A stretch of 64,000 nucleotides of DNA, from assembly GCA_009809945.1 (NCBI GenBank), contig WTPW01000978.1, forward strand, positions 187,470 through 251,469, read 5' to 3'. The notes beneath the pieces are model-generated. The model was given only the letters and a program-made list of their open reading frames with translations, searched no databases and was not told the origin of the DNA. The position numbers were made by a program, and so were the translations under genes. Of this stretch, positions 25,562 through 36,641 are shown one piece after another (position 1 is the first letter of the stretch; each line of letters opens with the position of its first letter). This DNA is from Gigaspora margarita. Its lineage: Eukaryota; Glomeromycota; Glomeromycetes; Diversisporales; Gigasporaceae.

Positions 25562-26866
25562 TACTGTAGATCTTAATAAGTTGGGCATCTCTCAGCCTCA
25601 TTCTGGTATGATCCCCTACGAGATTTGGATTGTTTATTCTAATTACCCATTCTGAGATCATATGCTCTGTGTGCCGCTGCCAAAGTGAATTAATTCCCCA
25701 GATGTCCTTCTGTAATGGAATAGTATTTGAAGCAGTTGAGGCTAGTTCTGCTTTCCACTTTGCTATTCTTATTACTGGTTGATGCAATTTGTCGCATTCT
25801 TGCTTAGATAGTATTACCATATTTAGCTTGTATTCAGCTTGAGGTAGAACTACTACATTGTTTATATATCTTATATGTTCTATTGAAATTTTTTTCCTAT
25901 TAAGCAAGTTGGCCATTTGCTTAATTTCAACTCCTAATCTTTTCTTAATTGTCTGTTTGAGGTCGGCTGCCGTCAGCAGACTCCAAGATATCAGGCTACT
26001 TCATTTTTCTTTTTGCACTTATTTTTTCCTTTCCTTCTTTGATCATAATTGCTTTTTCTTCTGATTTGTCTTTCCTGTTAATCACTATTAACTCTGTTTT
26101 CTTGGCATTAATCTCTATGTTGTTTAGCCGGAAGAAAGATTCTGCTATATTAACCAGCATTTGCAAGCTTGCTTTGGAATTTGCTAATAGAGCGGTATTG
26201 TCTGCATATGCCAGACCTGCTACTTGAATTTCCTCTTGCTCTATTTTTCCTTGGATTATTTCTATTGGCCACTCTATTCTTGCTTTTGCCCCTTGTTTGC
26301 ACTTGTGGAGTTTACATAGTAATGGATCAAAGTAGATTCTCCATAGAAGCGGAGAAATTACCTTTCCTTGGTCTATTCCTCAGCCTGGACTAAATCCTTC
26401 TGTTAGTCTGAACTTTGTAATTACTTTAACTTGTCTATTTGTAAACATATTTACAAGGAACTTTTCTAGTTTTTCAGGAAGTTTGATCCTTTTAATGCTA
26501 ATTGTAGCCTCTTGAGATCAATGGTATCGAACGCTTTTTTAACATTCATGATGTGTATTGGATCCTGGGTGCATTCTCCTTGTAGGCCCACAAAGTTTGG
26601 TCCTCTCAGAATGTTATGTGCTATGATGATATCACGTAGTCTTCTTTGAATAATTCTTATAAAACCTTTTCTTGTTGCTTTCAACAACATAATCAGTCTA
26701 GAATTTTCAAGCTGTAAGTCCTACTCTGCCATTTTTGGGATTGGAAAGATCATTTCAACTTTCCATTTCTTTGGCATTTCTCCTTCCATTAGTATTGTAT
26801 TTAAGAGGTCTAGGAGGAGTTTTGTGGCTTTCTTACCCAATTTTTTAATGATTGTATATCCTATGT

Positions 26867-27713
26867 CAGTGATGGTAAATGACCTGAAATGACCCAAATG
26901 ACCCAAATGACAAATGACTAGTCATTGGGTNATTTCGAGGCTCAAATNACCTAGAAGGTCATTTAACATATGTTAGTCAATATTCTAATGCTCTTTAGCC
27001 AATTAGAATTGGCGGCAACTAAAATTAAAACATAATCAATAATTGTAGCTATAAGTCAATTAATATTTATGTTTTAAGTAAAGTTTGTTCGAAATAATAA
27101 ATTGCATATTTTGAACACCTTACTTAAGACACAAATATTAATTAACTTAGTAAAATTTGGACTTTAATCTATAGCTAAGATTATCGATAAGGAAAATAAT
27201 AAAGTTTGATAACTTTTTATACGAGCAATTCNACCAATAAAATTATTTTATATGCCAATGAACTAAATGAACTTAATATCGGTAACCAAAATGATCTTGT
27301 CATGATTTAATAGCTTGGAGTTATTTAAATTTCGATTAAGCGATCGAGTTATTTACCATTCCTAGGTGGGACCGGGCATATAAACTTTTATTTGGTTTGG
27401 GCCCGAGTCTATTAATACCTAGCCCAACCCAGCTTACTTCGAAACCTATACGTATGCATTATCGTTATGTTGTTAAAGTTGATCAATCTATGTAAAAAAT
27501 ATTAGTTATGGGATACAAACTCTATATGCATGATGGCCTAATGACTAAATGACCCTCAAATGACCTCGGTCATTTCTAAATGACCATGGTCATTTGGTCA
27601 CAAGTCATTTCTAAATGACCCAAAATTGAGATGACTGTTAATGACCAGTCATTTTAGGATCATTCGAGGTCATTTGAAAATTTTGCAAATGACCAGATCA
27701 TTTACCATCACTG
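26867..27713. mobile_element. Non-autonomous hAT element, 847 bp, nested in LINE-2
   Basis: Ends CAGTGATGGTAAATGA on both sides in inverted orientation; a perfect 8-bp duplication TCCTATGT lies at 26859-26866 and 27714-27721. Subterminal blocks of AAATGACC and its complement are dense near both ends, as in hAT binding-site clusters. No transposase is encoded. It interrupts the reverse transcriptase of LINE-2. A 142-bp relative lies at 55867-56008. Ambiguous bases occur at 26932, 26948 and 27232. Confidence 0.9.
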
Positions 27714-29508
27714 TCCTATGTTGGATAACTCTGGAGCGGAGCTGTTAGAGGTTTTCTGGACCATTTCTTTCTATTCTTTTTCCTCAATTTCGTTAAAGAT
27801 ACTATCATACCAATCTTGTTGAATATATTCTTTTGGGGCATATTCCTCGCTCCATTCTTTTTTTCCTCCTTCTGGATTTGTGGGGCTCTCCTTAAACTGC
27901 TTCATGAAGTATTTATTGACCACTTTTTTAACTTTAGCCAGTTCATACACTAGCTCTTTTTTTTCTGATTCATGATCTGGTATAATTAGAATTCTTACGA
28001 TCTCTATTTTGTTCCAAGGTCGTTCTAGTATACTGTTGAGCATTTTCTTATCCTCTTGCTCTATCATTCCAAACCTCCTTTCAATGTTTTCTCTTATCCT
28101 TTTTTCTTGTTCCATTTTTTGTTCGTAGGTCATTTTTTTCTCTATTATTTTTATCTATCTCTTGAGATTTTCTAACCATTGTGCTGTCCACCTGTCTCCA
28201 ATTTCTTGAATTTCTGTGTCATTATTTGAATTTATTAGACCGATTTGGGTGTTTACCAAGAGTTGATCTATGTCTTCAATTGTTGCATTCAAGTTTGCTC
28301 GTTCTTTACATCCTATACGCCTTAGCTACTTAATCCATTTGTATCTTGGGTTCCAAATAATTTGTTTTTGTTTCTCTTTACTGGTGTTTTTAATTTTTTT
28401 GTGTGGAATTGACTTATACGCAGCTTGGCCTATCAGTTCTGCTAGCTTTTCCTATAATTTGTTTATCCAATTTACTTTTGAACTTTTATAGGGATCTCTT
28501 CCTTTCTTTAATTCTTTTTTCTAAAATTTTTCAATGTATTTCTCTAGGAGCGAAGTGAAGTTTTCCCAATCTTCATTAGTCATTTTATCATACTGGTATA
28601 TTTTACGGTGACCAGAGTATTTTTTCTTTGCTCTGCAATTGAGTTTGTGTGAAATATGGGGCTTAGCAGTAGTTTAGTCCATATTAGGTTATGATCACTC
28701 CCTGTGACAAGGTCTATGTGTTCTATGTTACTATCTATCACCAGGCCTTTAATTTTGGGGTCCAACCATATATGGTTAATTTTCGAGCAGAATTTGTGAT
28801 TGGTCCAGGTTGGTTTAAAAATCTGAGTTAATAGTTGCGTATGCCTCCGCATAGCCTACTCTTTGTAACTATCTAATCAGAGAGAGTTTAGACTGTTTGC
28901 TCTTTTGTGTATCTTCTGCTACTCTGTCATTACTAGTATCCCTCCTGGCTGCTTCTTCCCCTGTTTCTGCATTAAAATTGCCTCCTACAATTATTCTCGT
29001 ATTTACTTTACTCTTGGTAATATCTTCTGTTATACACTGTTGGATTTTCTTTTGTGTGTTTTTGTCATTTGGTGGGAAGTAAACTACCTATATGACTAAA
29101 ATTATTTTTTAAATCTGAAGACAGCTTTTAGTGCATATGTATCCTTTACTACTATCTCAGTAAGATGTATTTGCTATTCTTTTCTTACTAATAGTCCACT
29201 CCTGAACCCTTCTTTTTTTCTATAATATCTTTTGTCCAGAAAGCCCTGTATTGCTCCCAGTTAACTTCAAAGAAAATTGCTTCTCTCGCATTAGTATTTG
29301 TTTTCGTTAAATCTATTATGTCCAAATTTCCTCTATTCCAAATTCCATTATTTCTTGTAGTTTTGTTTTATTTCCCTTTATCCCATTAATGTTATGAAAA
29401 CCTATTTTTAATTGATTAAGACTTATATCTGATGTTACTGTTTGGCAATTTTTTTTTGCCAGTAGAGTGTCTTTCAACCCTTTTACTGTGATTCAACTAG
29501 GCCAACTT

Positions 29509-31149
29509 TTAGGAGTGCATCGATAAAATGTGCTCTATAGTTCTAAATTTCTCTTTTATTTTTACCAAGATTTTCTCAATTTCGTCTTCTCTTTCCATAT
29601 CTACTTGTTTTCCATTTCTTTTGCCTAATTCTTCTCTGTTTGATCCTATAGCAACTTTATTGACGGAGGGATCTTGTTTGATATTGTTAGTATTCTCTAG
29701 CTTTTTGAGTGGTTCTCTATATATATATATCTGATTCTCTTTGTTGCCATTAGAATTTGCATCATTCACTTTGCTGTATCTATTTAGTTGATTGGGTGTT
29801 GTATTTGGCCTTTGCCTTTTGAGGTATTCCATCTCCTTTTGTATAGGTTTTCTTTTGTTGTTATCTAAAATTTCCTTCTCATATTGGTATTCATCCATAC
29901 TAGAATTAATTTTCTTTCCCAACTTCTCTGAATTATTTTGCTAGAATAACTTTGTGTCAGAGTAATATATGTTTGCATCTTGGGCCATATTCATATCCAG
30001 TTCAGAGCTGAAGTATATATATGCCCTTCTGGCTCTATTGCCGTTGCTATTGTTTAGAATCTGTACTGCTTGAGCTTTGTATTTTTTAAGTTGACGGAGA
30101 AGGAAACTTTCTGAAGCTCTTGTCGGGATATTGCGTATTGTACTTCTGTATTTGCTTCTTTTTTCTAGTTCAGCAATATTGAATCTACCTGGTGTTACCA
30201 TATATGTTTTCTTTTGACTAAGTATAATTGACCAGTGTTCTCTTAGGGAGATCTCTTGTTTTTCTATTTTGGTTGAAATTCCAATATACACTGATCTTGT
30301 TGTAAAATTCAGTTGCTCTTCTATAAAGTATGCTTCGCTCAAGTAATCCAGGTGTCTTTTGATTTCATACCAGTTAATCTCTTTTGGAATGTCCCAGATA
30401 GTAAAGTAGTATTGTGTTCTATTTGTATAGGTCTGTGTTATAGAGTTGTTTTTAGGCCTGTAATTATAGTTCCCTATAATTCCTTTTGAGTATTTTTTGG
30501 TAATAAATTTGCCTTTTGGGGCCCAGTCTGAGTTGTAAATATCTTCATGTCTTTTGTGTTTCTTTCTTGTGTCTTTTCTTCTTTCTTTCTTGTATATATC
30601 AGGAGAGGTAGCTTCCATCTGTTCTTTAGTTCCGTAATCCATAAAACTGCATTCATTTTCTATCATTATGTTTTTTTTAATTTTGGCAATAGTTTCTGCT
30701 GAGTTAGTTAGGTCTTCTTGTTCTTGAAAGTTCCTTTTTTGTGCCATACTTTAGTTATCAATTTGCATATTATTGTCCTGGAGCTCTGTTTGTTCATTAC
30801 TGTTTTTGCAATTTGGTTCAGAATTTTTGGTTAGGATTATTTCCATGTCTATAGGTACCAGCTTGCTTTTATTGTTGTTGGTTTGTGCCATGTTTGAATC
30901 TATTTCGCTTTCTGTTAGGTCTTTTTCTTCCTTGGATAGATCTTGCTGTCTTGTTTTCTTATATTGAACCCATTCATATATCTGATTTACTTCCTGAATT
31001 GTAGCTATAAGATAGGCATCTGGTGTGCCTAAGAATTTTGCTATTTTTTTGTCTTGTTGTAGAATAGTTGAGTTAATTTCATTGTATAGTGCTGATCTTT
31101 CATTGTTATTAAAGTTGAAGAAACCTCTAAGCATTTCTAGATTTGGCAT
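29509..31149 (-). pseudogene. LINE-2 ORF1 (RRM-like RNA-binding protein), two stops
   Basis: A single frame of 547 codons from ATG 31149 to the stop at 29509, interrupted by TAA at about 30751 and TAG at about 29941, both at likely former Gln codons. The three open parts are in the same phase, so only point changes separate it from an intact protein. The middle part (30440-30250) has an RRM-like pattern (QYYFTIWDIPKEINW, SVYIGIST). Flanking parts are Lys/Glu-rich, with Asn-rich low complexity. It ends just ahead of ORF2. ORF1 products coat the LINE RNA. Confidence 0.75.
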
Positions 31150-34100
31150 TTTACGTGTTTGTTTTGTTGTTTTGTTTGTTTGCTGAAAGCGTTAGTTTGT
31201 TTTTTTGTTGTTGTGTTTTGTTGTGTACACGTCTTAGTTTAGTGATCTGCAGTTTAGGGTCAAGCTAATTTCCCCAAAAGTTTTTGTAAAAAATTTTTTG
31301 AAAAATATTTTTTATTATCTACTCGGTGAAGGGACTCTTTTTTTTCTTTGGTGTTCAATAAAGGTTATAGTCTTTTTTAGAGAGCTTCTTTTTGAGTAGT
31401 AGTATTTTGTGTATTTGCTAGTGCTAAAACTATTCTAGCCTATGTTTGTTTGTTTATTCAGTTTTTGTTAAAAGGATGATTTAGGATAATATTATCTGTA
31501 GGAATTTTAAGTAACCTAATATCTTTACTGCTCTTTTTATCAGGAGAAGTGTTACTAGATTTTTTGCTAGAAGTTTTTGGTCTAGCACTTTTGCGCTTCT
31601 TTGAGCTTTTGGTATTAGAAAAACTTATTTTTTTTTTGTGGCATTGACCTCATATTCTTCTAAATCGCTCTCTGAACTACTGGATTTGGAAGAGGTCTCA
31701 GAGGAATCAGATTCTGAATGTGCCAAGGTATTGGTTTCAAGTTCATTTTCACTAGATGTCATACTATTTTTACTATTGCTAGAGTCTGAAGATAATTCAT
31801 CTGAAATTATATGAGCATTAATATGCTTGGATGTTTTCTTTTTTTTGGTTCTAGATTTCAATTTGGTCTTGTGACGAGAGGATTTGGGCTTGCTAGAAAT
31901 CTTTTTTATAGCCTTAGCAATTTTAGTCTGATTGATATGGAGGTCCTCCATTTGCCTACGAATATCTTCTATAGGATCAACATTATCATGAAAGCCACTA
32001 GAATCAGGATCATCACTCATATTTTCTAAAACTTCATCTAAGAAGCAATCTATATGAATCTTGTCTGCTTTTTTCTCAGTGGGACCAGGCTCCTTATCTA
32101 AAGTCTTTTTAGACCACTTCATAATCTCTACAAATTGCTTAATCGCTTTAGTATTAGGGTCAATTTGAGAGGTTCCAGAGAGTTGTGGCCTATAGTGGGA
32201 CTGAGATGGTTGTGAAGAAATAGATTGAGTTTGTGTAGATGGCATCATAGATTTTATTAAGTTTTCGATTTCAGTTCTGGTTATACCCATATTGCTTAAA
32301 TAATTGTCTTTTCTATAAGATTTATCCAATGGTGCTGGACCTGAATATAAATAAGCTCCAGATAATTGCTCTGTCTTATATCTCTCAATTTCTTCGAGTT
32401 CTGCAGATACAGGCCTGTTAATTCCAATATGTCAAATTTCTAATTGATTATCAGGAGAGATACTGCGAATAAATTGTAATCGAATTTGTTGTTCATCAAT
32501 ACCAGCAAGCCTAGCAAGTTTACATAACTTAGAATAGAATCGACCTACAGGATCACTGCCTTGGACNATTGAACCAAAGAGCATTCGCTGTTTTTCTGCA
32601 GTGACTGTGGGATAGTTAGTTTTAAGCCAGTATATTGCCTGGCCAAGTCAGATTCCATCTGCTACTATAGTTTGTTCAGCATTAGTATTTGGTGCATTGG
32701 ATAATCAATATGTTGGGCACCCATCAGCAAAAAACCAGTCTTTATCAAATACTGTATAAGCTGGAATAACAATATTTCCAGCCTGGCCCACAGCACCATG
32801 TCTTAAATTCGCTCAAGTTGTACTACTGTTCATCCCTGGGTCACACCTAAATTGGCTTGGCTGGTATTATCTAATAAATTTCTCAATTCCCAATTCTTTC
32901 ATCAAAGAGATCTTTCATACCAATCTTTTGCATCACCCTTGAGACATGTTTCAAATAGACCATGTGCTCGTATTCTGTGAGCATGTCCAGCTAATACATT
33001 AATTCCTATAGCCACAAGATATGAGCGAAAAGAATCAATAAATTCTTCTGGATCCTCATCGGGATAACCATAAAAATTTGGAGGTGGGTATCCTGCTATT
33101 CCTGTATATTGGTTATTTTTAGGTTGATTATTCTGAAGTGCAAAAATTTGCTAATTCAAATTATTAATTAATTGTTCAGAATTTCGAGCATGATTTTTTC
33201 ACTTATCCTACTTGTTGTCCAGTTGAATATTAGCAAGTAATAGGTCATTTTTTAGAGTCTTGTACTTATTTTTCCATTTGATGTACCAGTTTCTTGTAAG
33301 ATTTAAAAGGTGCATAGTAATTGTTCTATCTGTTTTACATTCTTGTAATTGCTGATGGGATCATCTATTTTTGAATCTTATTGCAAATCTTTCTAGAAGC
33401 GATTTTAATATTTGCCTTTTTTGCATACGGATTGTAATTCGACCATCAAGCTCTCGAGATTTAAATATATTATGTTGTGTTCTGTGGGCCTCATAAGCCT
33501 AATAAAGAAGGCCATAGTCATTTTGAAGTGTAGCTAACTGTGTTTGCGAGTCAGCTAACCGGGTTTGTGAATCAGCTAACTGGGTTTGCAAATCTGTTAT
33601 TTGGTTTCTGCATTAATTGCACATGTATTTGCCCTTGGATATATTTTTAGCACCAATCTTTCAAACCTATTACCAGCATCTGAAATTATATTAAAATAAT
33701 CTACAAAACTATTTATTGTAGGTGCTATTGTAATTGGGCTTTGAAAATACTATCTAATATTATTAATCTCTTACTGAATTCTATTATTTTAGATTGTGGC
33801 TTGATTTTTAGGTAGAGATAATCTAGGTGATCCTGGTTGTTGTACTATACTATTATACAAAACAAGAATTTTTTCATTAAGCTTGTCTATTTCATCCTAA
33901 AAATTGCTAATCGTTTTTCTAAATAATCTATATAATTCTTTTGGTTTATAGAATTTTGAAGTATCTTTTCTAACTGTTCTTTAAGATTAGATATTTCTAA
34001 TCGCAATGGGTATAGATCCTCATCTCGAATTAAGATTTCTTTTTCAAGATATTTAATATAATTTTCTTTTAAGACTAGATCCTGCTGTAATTTGCAGACT

Positions 34101-34200
34101 TGATCTTGTATTGTTAATAAATCACTTTTAAATTAATTAATCCTACAAGATGATATATTTTCTAGCAATGCCATCTTTTTTTAAACTATAATAAGAAAAG

Positions 34201-35315
34201 ATGTTATCTATTCCTATTATTCATATAGATTCTGAAAAAGCTCATGAATTAGATATATCTATTGCTTTGCGTAAGATTTATTATCAATCTAATAGCTATC
34301 AAAGAACTGTGAAAAAACTGTATAAAGCTTCTCTAAAGGCTAGGTTCAACTTTGTTGAGGATGAAGTACATGATTGGCTTGAAAAACAAGCTTTATTTCA
34401 GATTCATAAGCCACCTCCAAGGGATATTCCCCGAGTTTCATTTAATACAATTCAAATTCCTAATGAATGTTATCAGGCTGATATTCTCTATATGTTTTAT
34501 AATAAAATTGGAAAAATAACCTATATGTTTTGTCTTAATGTAGTAGATATTGCTTCTAGGTATAAAGTATCAGTTCCAATTAGAGGTATTATTTCTAATA
34601 TCAATGTAAGCAAGTTAAAATCTGAAGATATAAAAAATATTTTAACTTCTAATGCTATTGCTAAAGCATTTAACAAAATCTATAATGATCTATCATGTCC
34701 TCTTACTTACCCTAAATTATTATTAACAGATAAGGGTTCTGAATTCAGAAAGGATTGTAGGAAATTAATGATAAAACAAACATTGTGTAAAAATTCAAAA
34801 AGCTAATTCTAAACATACTATGGAAATTGTTGAAAGATATAACTGAACCTTAGCAGAAAGACTATTTCGAATACAAGATGCATCAGATTTGCTATTGCCA
34901 ATATCTGAAAGATCTAGGGCTTGGGTGATAAATCTTCCAATTATTGTTAAAGAACTCAATAATTCTGTAACTAGATTAATTGGCATGGCTCCTGCTAAAG
35001 CTATAAAAATAAAAAAGATTATTTTATCATCTTCTAAAATACCCAATGAACCCATAGGCTTTGAAGAATCCAAGCTATCATATAATACCCCTGTAAGATA
35101 TTTACTTGAACCTGGTGAGCTAGAAGGCAGATTTAAGCATGCTACTGATTGCAATTTTTCACCTTCTATTTATTTTATTAAACAATCTTTAGTACAATAA
35201 AAATCAACTAGTATTGTATTGGATTGAAGATATTAATAGAAATGGACCAATATGGTCTTTTGTTAGAGAAGAGCTTTTAATTGTCCCTCCTAATACAGAA
35301 TTTCTACCTAAATAG
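34201..35315 (+). pseudogene. rve-type integrase of the Polinton-like element
   Basis: Starts at ATG 34201, only 26 bp from the divergent Gag start. The core shows Asp in CYQADILYM (near 34470), Asp in LLTDKGSEF (near 34730) and Glu in HTMEIVERYN (near 34820), the D,D,E triad of retroviral-like integrases. After the core, NTPVRYLLEPGELEGRF leads to a C-terminal chromo/SH3-like part (LVLYWIEDIN, FVREELLIVPP) ending in TAG at 35313-35315. There are frameshifts near 34780 and 35195 and a TGA at about 34843 where Arg or Trp is expected. Polinton integrases join element ends to target DNA. It is convergent with the small gene at 35320. Confidence 0.85.
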
Positions 35316-35319
35316 GTAC

Positions 35320-35784
35320 TTATAAATTAAGAAAGTCTTCTGCTTTTTCATCAATTTGGGTTTCTTTAATGAAATGATCTCTAGCTAATTTGTAATATAA
35401 TTTATATAGTTCCATAATAGAAGTAAATATCTTTGGGTCTCACCCATAAAATTCTTTGTAGTCATTCATTGTTTTATTATATTTGTCTTCATTAGAGAAT
35501 ATAATTTGGGCTAAGCTTTTTATATATTCATTGGGATTCTCAGCTTGGTGTAATTTTTTAATTCGCTCTTTATAACTTTGCATAAACTTGCCATCTTTTG
35601 GCTTTTTATAGTAAATTCCAGCTTTGACTACATTAATTAAAGCTTGCTCAACTTCTTTGTATGTGGGTTTTGTTTCAGTTATTTGAATTTCAGCTAAGAT
35701 TCTTGCCTTATTAGTTATTTGATTTTTAACTAAGGATCTGGTCTTATCAGATACTTGATCAATATTTTTATTAGTAGATGTCAT
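35320..35784 (-). pseudogene. Small helical protein of the Polinton-like element
   Basis: ATG at 35784 to TAA at 35320, 155 codons, with one TGA at about 35440 (Arg or Trp likely). The product is Lys/Glu-rich and predicted helical (KPTYKEVEQALINVV, IKKLHQAENPNEYIKSL). Its start lies just inside the right TIR and its stop is 4 bp from the integrase stop. I do not recognise the family. Confidence 0.55.
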
Positions 35785-35817
35785 TTGAATATGTGATATG
35801 TTTTGATTATCTAAAGT

Positions 35818-36412
35818 TTTGTATATGGGTGCTAGTACGAAATTCCTTATCTGTTACTTATAACATATTTTTATTCAATTTGAAAATTAATATGTGCTAG
35901 ACATATATAAAAAATGCAATTAGGTGAATATATATGTGATTTCCTTTATATACTAGAGAGATATGTGGTCGATCTTGTATAAATCCTAAAGGGTGCTGAC
36001 TTTATAAAAATGCAATCAAACGCTTTTCTTGTACTGATTGTGGTAAACCTACTCAGTCTAAAAGTGGTAGATGTCCTGATCATATTAGAAGCTATTATGT
36101 TGGTAAACATTATCAAATGTATTATAAAAGAGAAATAGATACTTAATTTTTGGTACCTTGATTTATATATAGGTAAATAGTATATGATATCAGGTGTGAT
36201 GATGCAATCATTTTTTTGTTGTTATCCAATTTGATTATAAAATATAAAAATAGTGAGTTCTAGCTATATAATTTTTGGTACCCTGGTTTTTATATAGGTA
36301 CAAAAGAGTTGATATAGAATATAGGCTTCTTGAGCGATCTAAAAGACAAAATAAATACTTTAGTACCTGGGGTACCAAAAAATTGTCCCAGAACTCCCCT
36401 TTATGCCCTACT
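35818..36412. repeat. Right terminal inverted repeat of the Polinton-like element
   Basis: Reverse complement of 12339-12934. It ends CCCCTTTATGCCCTACT. The outer 45 bp are almost identical to the left end; inner parts differ at scattered sites, which suggests the insertion is old. Confidence 0.9.
35914..36146 (+). pseudogene. TIR-internal small zinc-binding protein, right copy
   Basis: Counterpart of 12605-12838. ATG at 35914 (MQLGEYICDF) and TAA at 36144-36146. A one-base deletion near 35945 breaks the frame (233 nt in all). The second half reads through without a stop and shows CTDCGKPTQSKSGRCPDH, with four possible zinc ligands, then IRSYYVGKHYQMYYKRE. Reading outward like the left copy, it shows that the gene is part of the repeat itself. 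Confidence 0.6.
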
Positions 36413-36641
36413 TTTGCATTATATATAATTAATAATTAGTTGCATCAGATTTGTATCATAAAGTGTGATCAACATGCAGTCATATGCAAAAATCTTAATT
36501 CCTTCCAAAAATGAATAAATAGGAATCATTACTCCTACCAAAAAAGGATTTTGTAAAAATCAGCATAGGGCACAACCAAAAAGTTGAATCAAACCATTGC
36601 TCACACATTTTATATTATACATTCATATAATTGTAGCACAT
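36413..36641. other. Intergenic sequence, no gene seen
   Basis: AT-rich flank of the Polinton-like element. No coding frame or repeat boundary is recognised before the inverted repeat at 36642. Confidence 0.5.

Larger units (their letters stand above)
19977..29470 (-). pseudogene. LINE-2 ORF2: endonuclease, reverse transcriptase, RNase H
   Basis: N-terminal AP endonuclease (GFHNINGI near 29400, KKGSGVG near 29215, GGNFNAE near 28975, a SKINHIWLD segment near 28780, SDHNLIW near 28690). Reverse transcriptase: SSAPELSNIG (near 27735) is cut by the hAT element and resumes at GYTIIKK; then PIPKMAE (26725), ILRGPNFVGLQ, and VKKAFDTID motif A (26535). After the pogo-like insertion the thumb continues, then RNase H: YYTDGS (21375), SELMAI (21235), FTNSQVAI, NDLADKAA (20990). 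The third acidic site reads Asn where related enzymes have Asp, so RNase H is probably inactive. The zinc knuckle (ICQKY...EHLIAC, near 20600) has Tyr in place of a Cys. The Lys-rich tail ends at 19977. Stops and shifts occur throughout. Confidence 0.85.
19733..31478 (-). mobile_element. LINE-2: full-length APE-type non-LTR retrotransposon, nested
   Basis: Inserted in the Gag-protease gene. The flanking target duplications at 19718-19732 and 31479-31493 match at 14 of 15 bases (AATATTA, then T or C, then CCTAAAT on the minus strand). The 3' end is an A-rich tail (19733-19750) and the 5' leader begins at 31478. It has ORF1 and ORF2 in the LINE arrangement and hosts a pogo-like transposon (22298-25561) and a hAT element (26867-27713). 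The presence of both ends and of the duplication shows a complete, not 5'-truncated, insertion. Confidence 0.9.
18478..34174 (-). pseudogene. Gag-like and retropepsin-like polyprotein, split by LINE-2
   Basis: Starts at ATG 34174 and ends at TGA 18478; LINE-2 occupies 19733-31478, leaving about 1,310 codons. The N-terminal third is coiled coil (34170-33530), including three heptad repeats (LADSQTQ type, 33530-33597). A capsid-like core near 33100-32910 reads YPPPNFYGYPDEDPEEF, then SYLVAIGINV, then CLKGDAKDWY, matching the Gag fold region of Ty3-type elements. A Ser/Lys/Glu-rich linker follows (32330-31500). After the LINE, a retropepsin-like domain shows the active site GALIDSGANCSL (near 19300) and FGYGDNSC, with DTPLLDCARWEPI near 19070. 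No reverse transcriptase follows. Frame continuity across the LINE is exact (TDNIIL then NAFFAIL). Several stops and shifts mark it as dead. In retroelements Gag assembles a capsid and the protease matures it; here they would serve a DNA element. Confidence 0.8.
12339..36412. mobile_element. Polinton/Maverick-like TIR element with PolB, integrase and Gag-protease
   Basis: Two inverted repeats of about 595 bp bound the element; both start AGTAGGGCATAAAGGGGAG. Between them lie PolB (plus), a coiled-coil gene (plus), Gag-protease (minus), integrase (plus) and a small gene (minus). Subtracting LINE-2 and one 15-bp duplication leaves about 12.3 kb, in the lower range of Polintons. PolB plus an rve integrase inside long TIRs is the defining Polinton combination. 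I see no FtsK-type ATPase, adenovirus-type cysteine protease or jelly-roll capsid gene, and the gene spacing leaves little room for one. Instead there is a retroelement-like Gag with retropepsin. No matching target duplication was seen outside the TIRs. Every gene except perhaps the TIR-internal ones carries stops or shifts, so this copy is dead. Confidence 0.85.

Noticed and set aside
12333-36418. 6-bp target duplication of the Polinton-like element
   Set aside because: The bases directly outside the two TIRs (GTCTAC and TTTGCA) do not match under any small shift, so no duplication is claimed.
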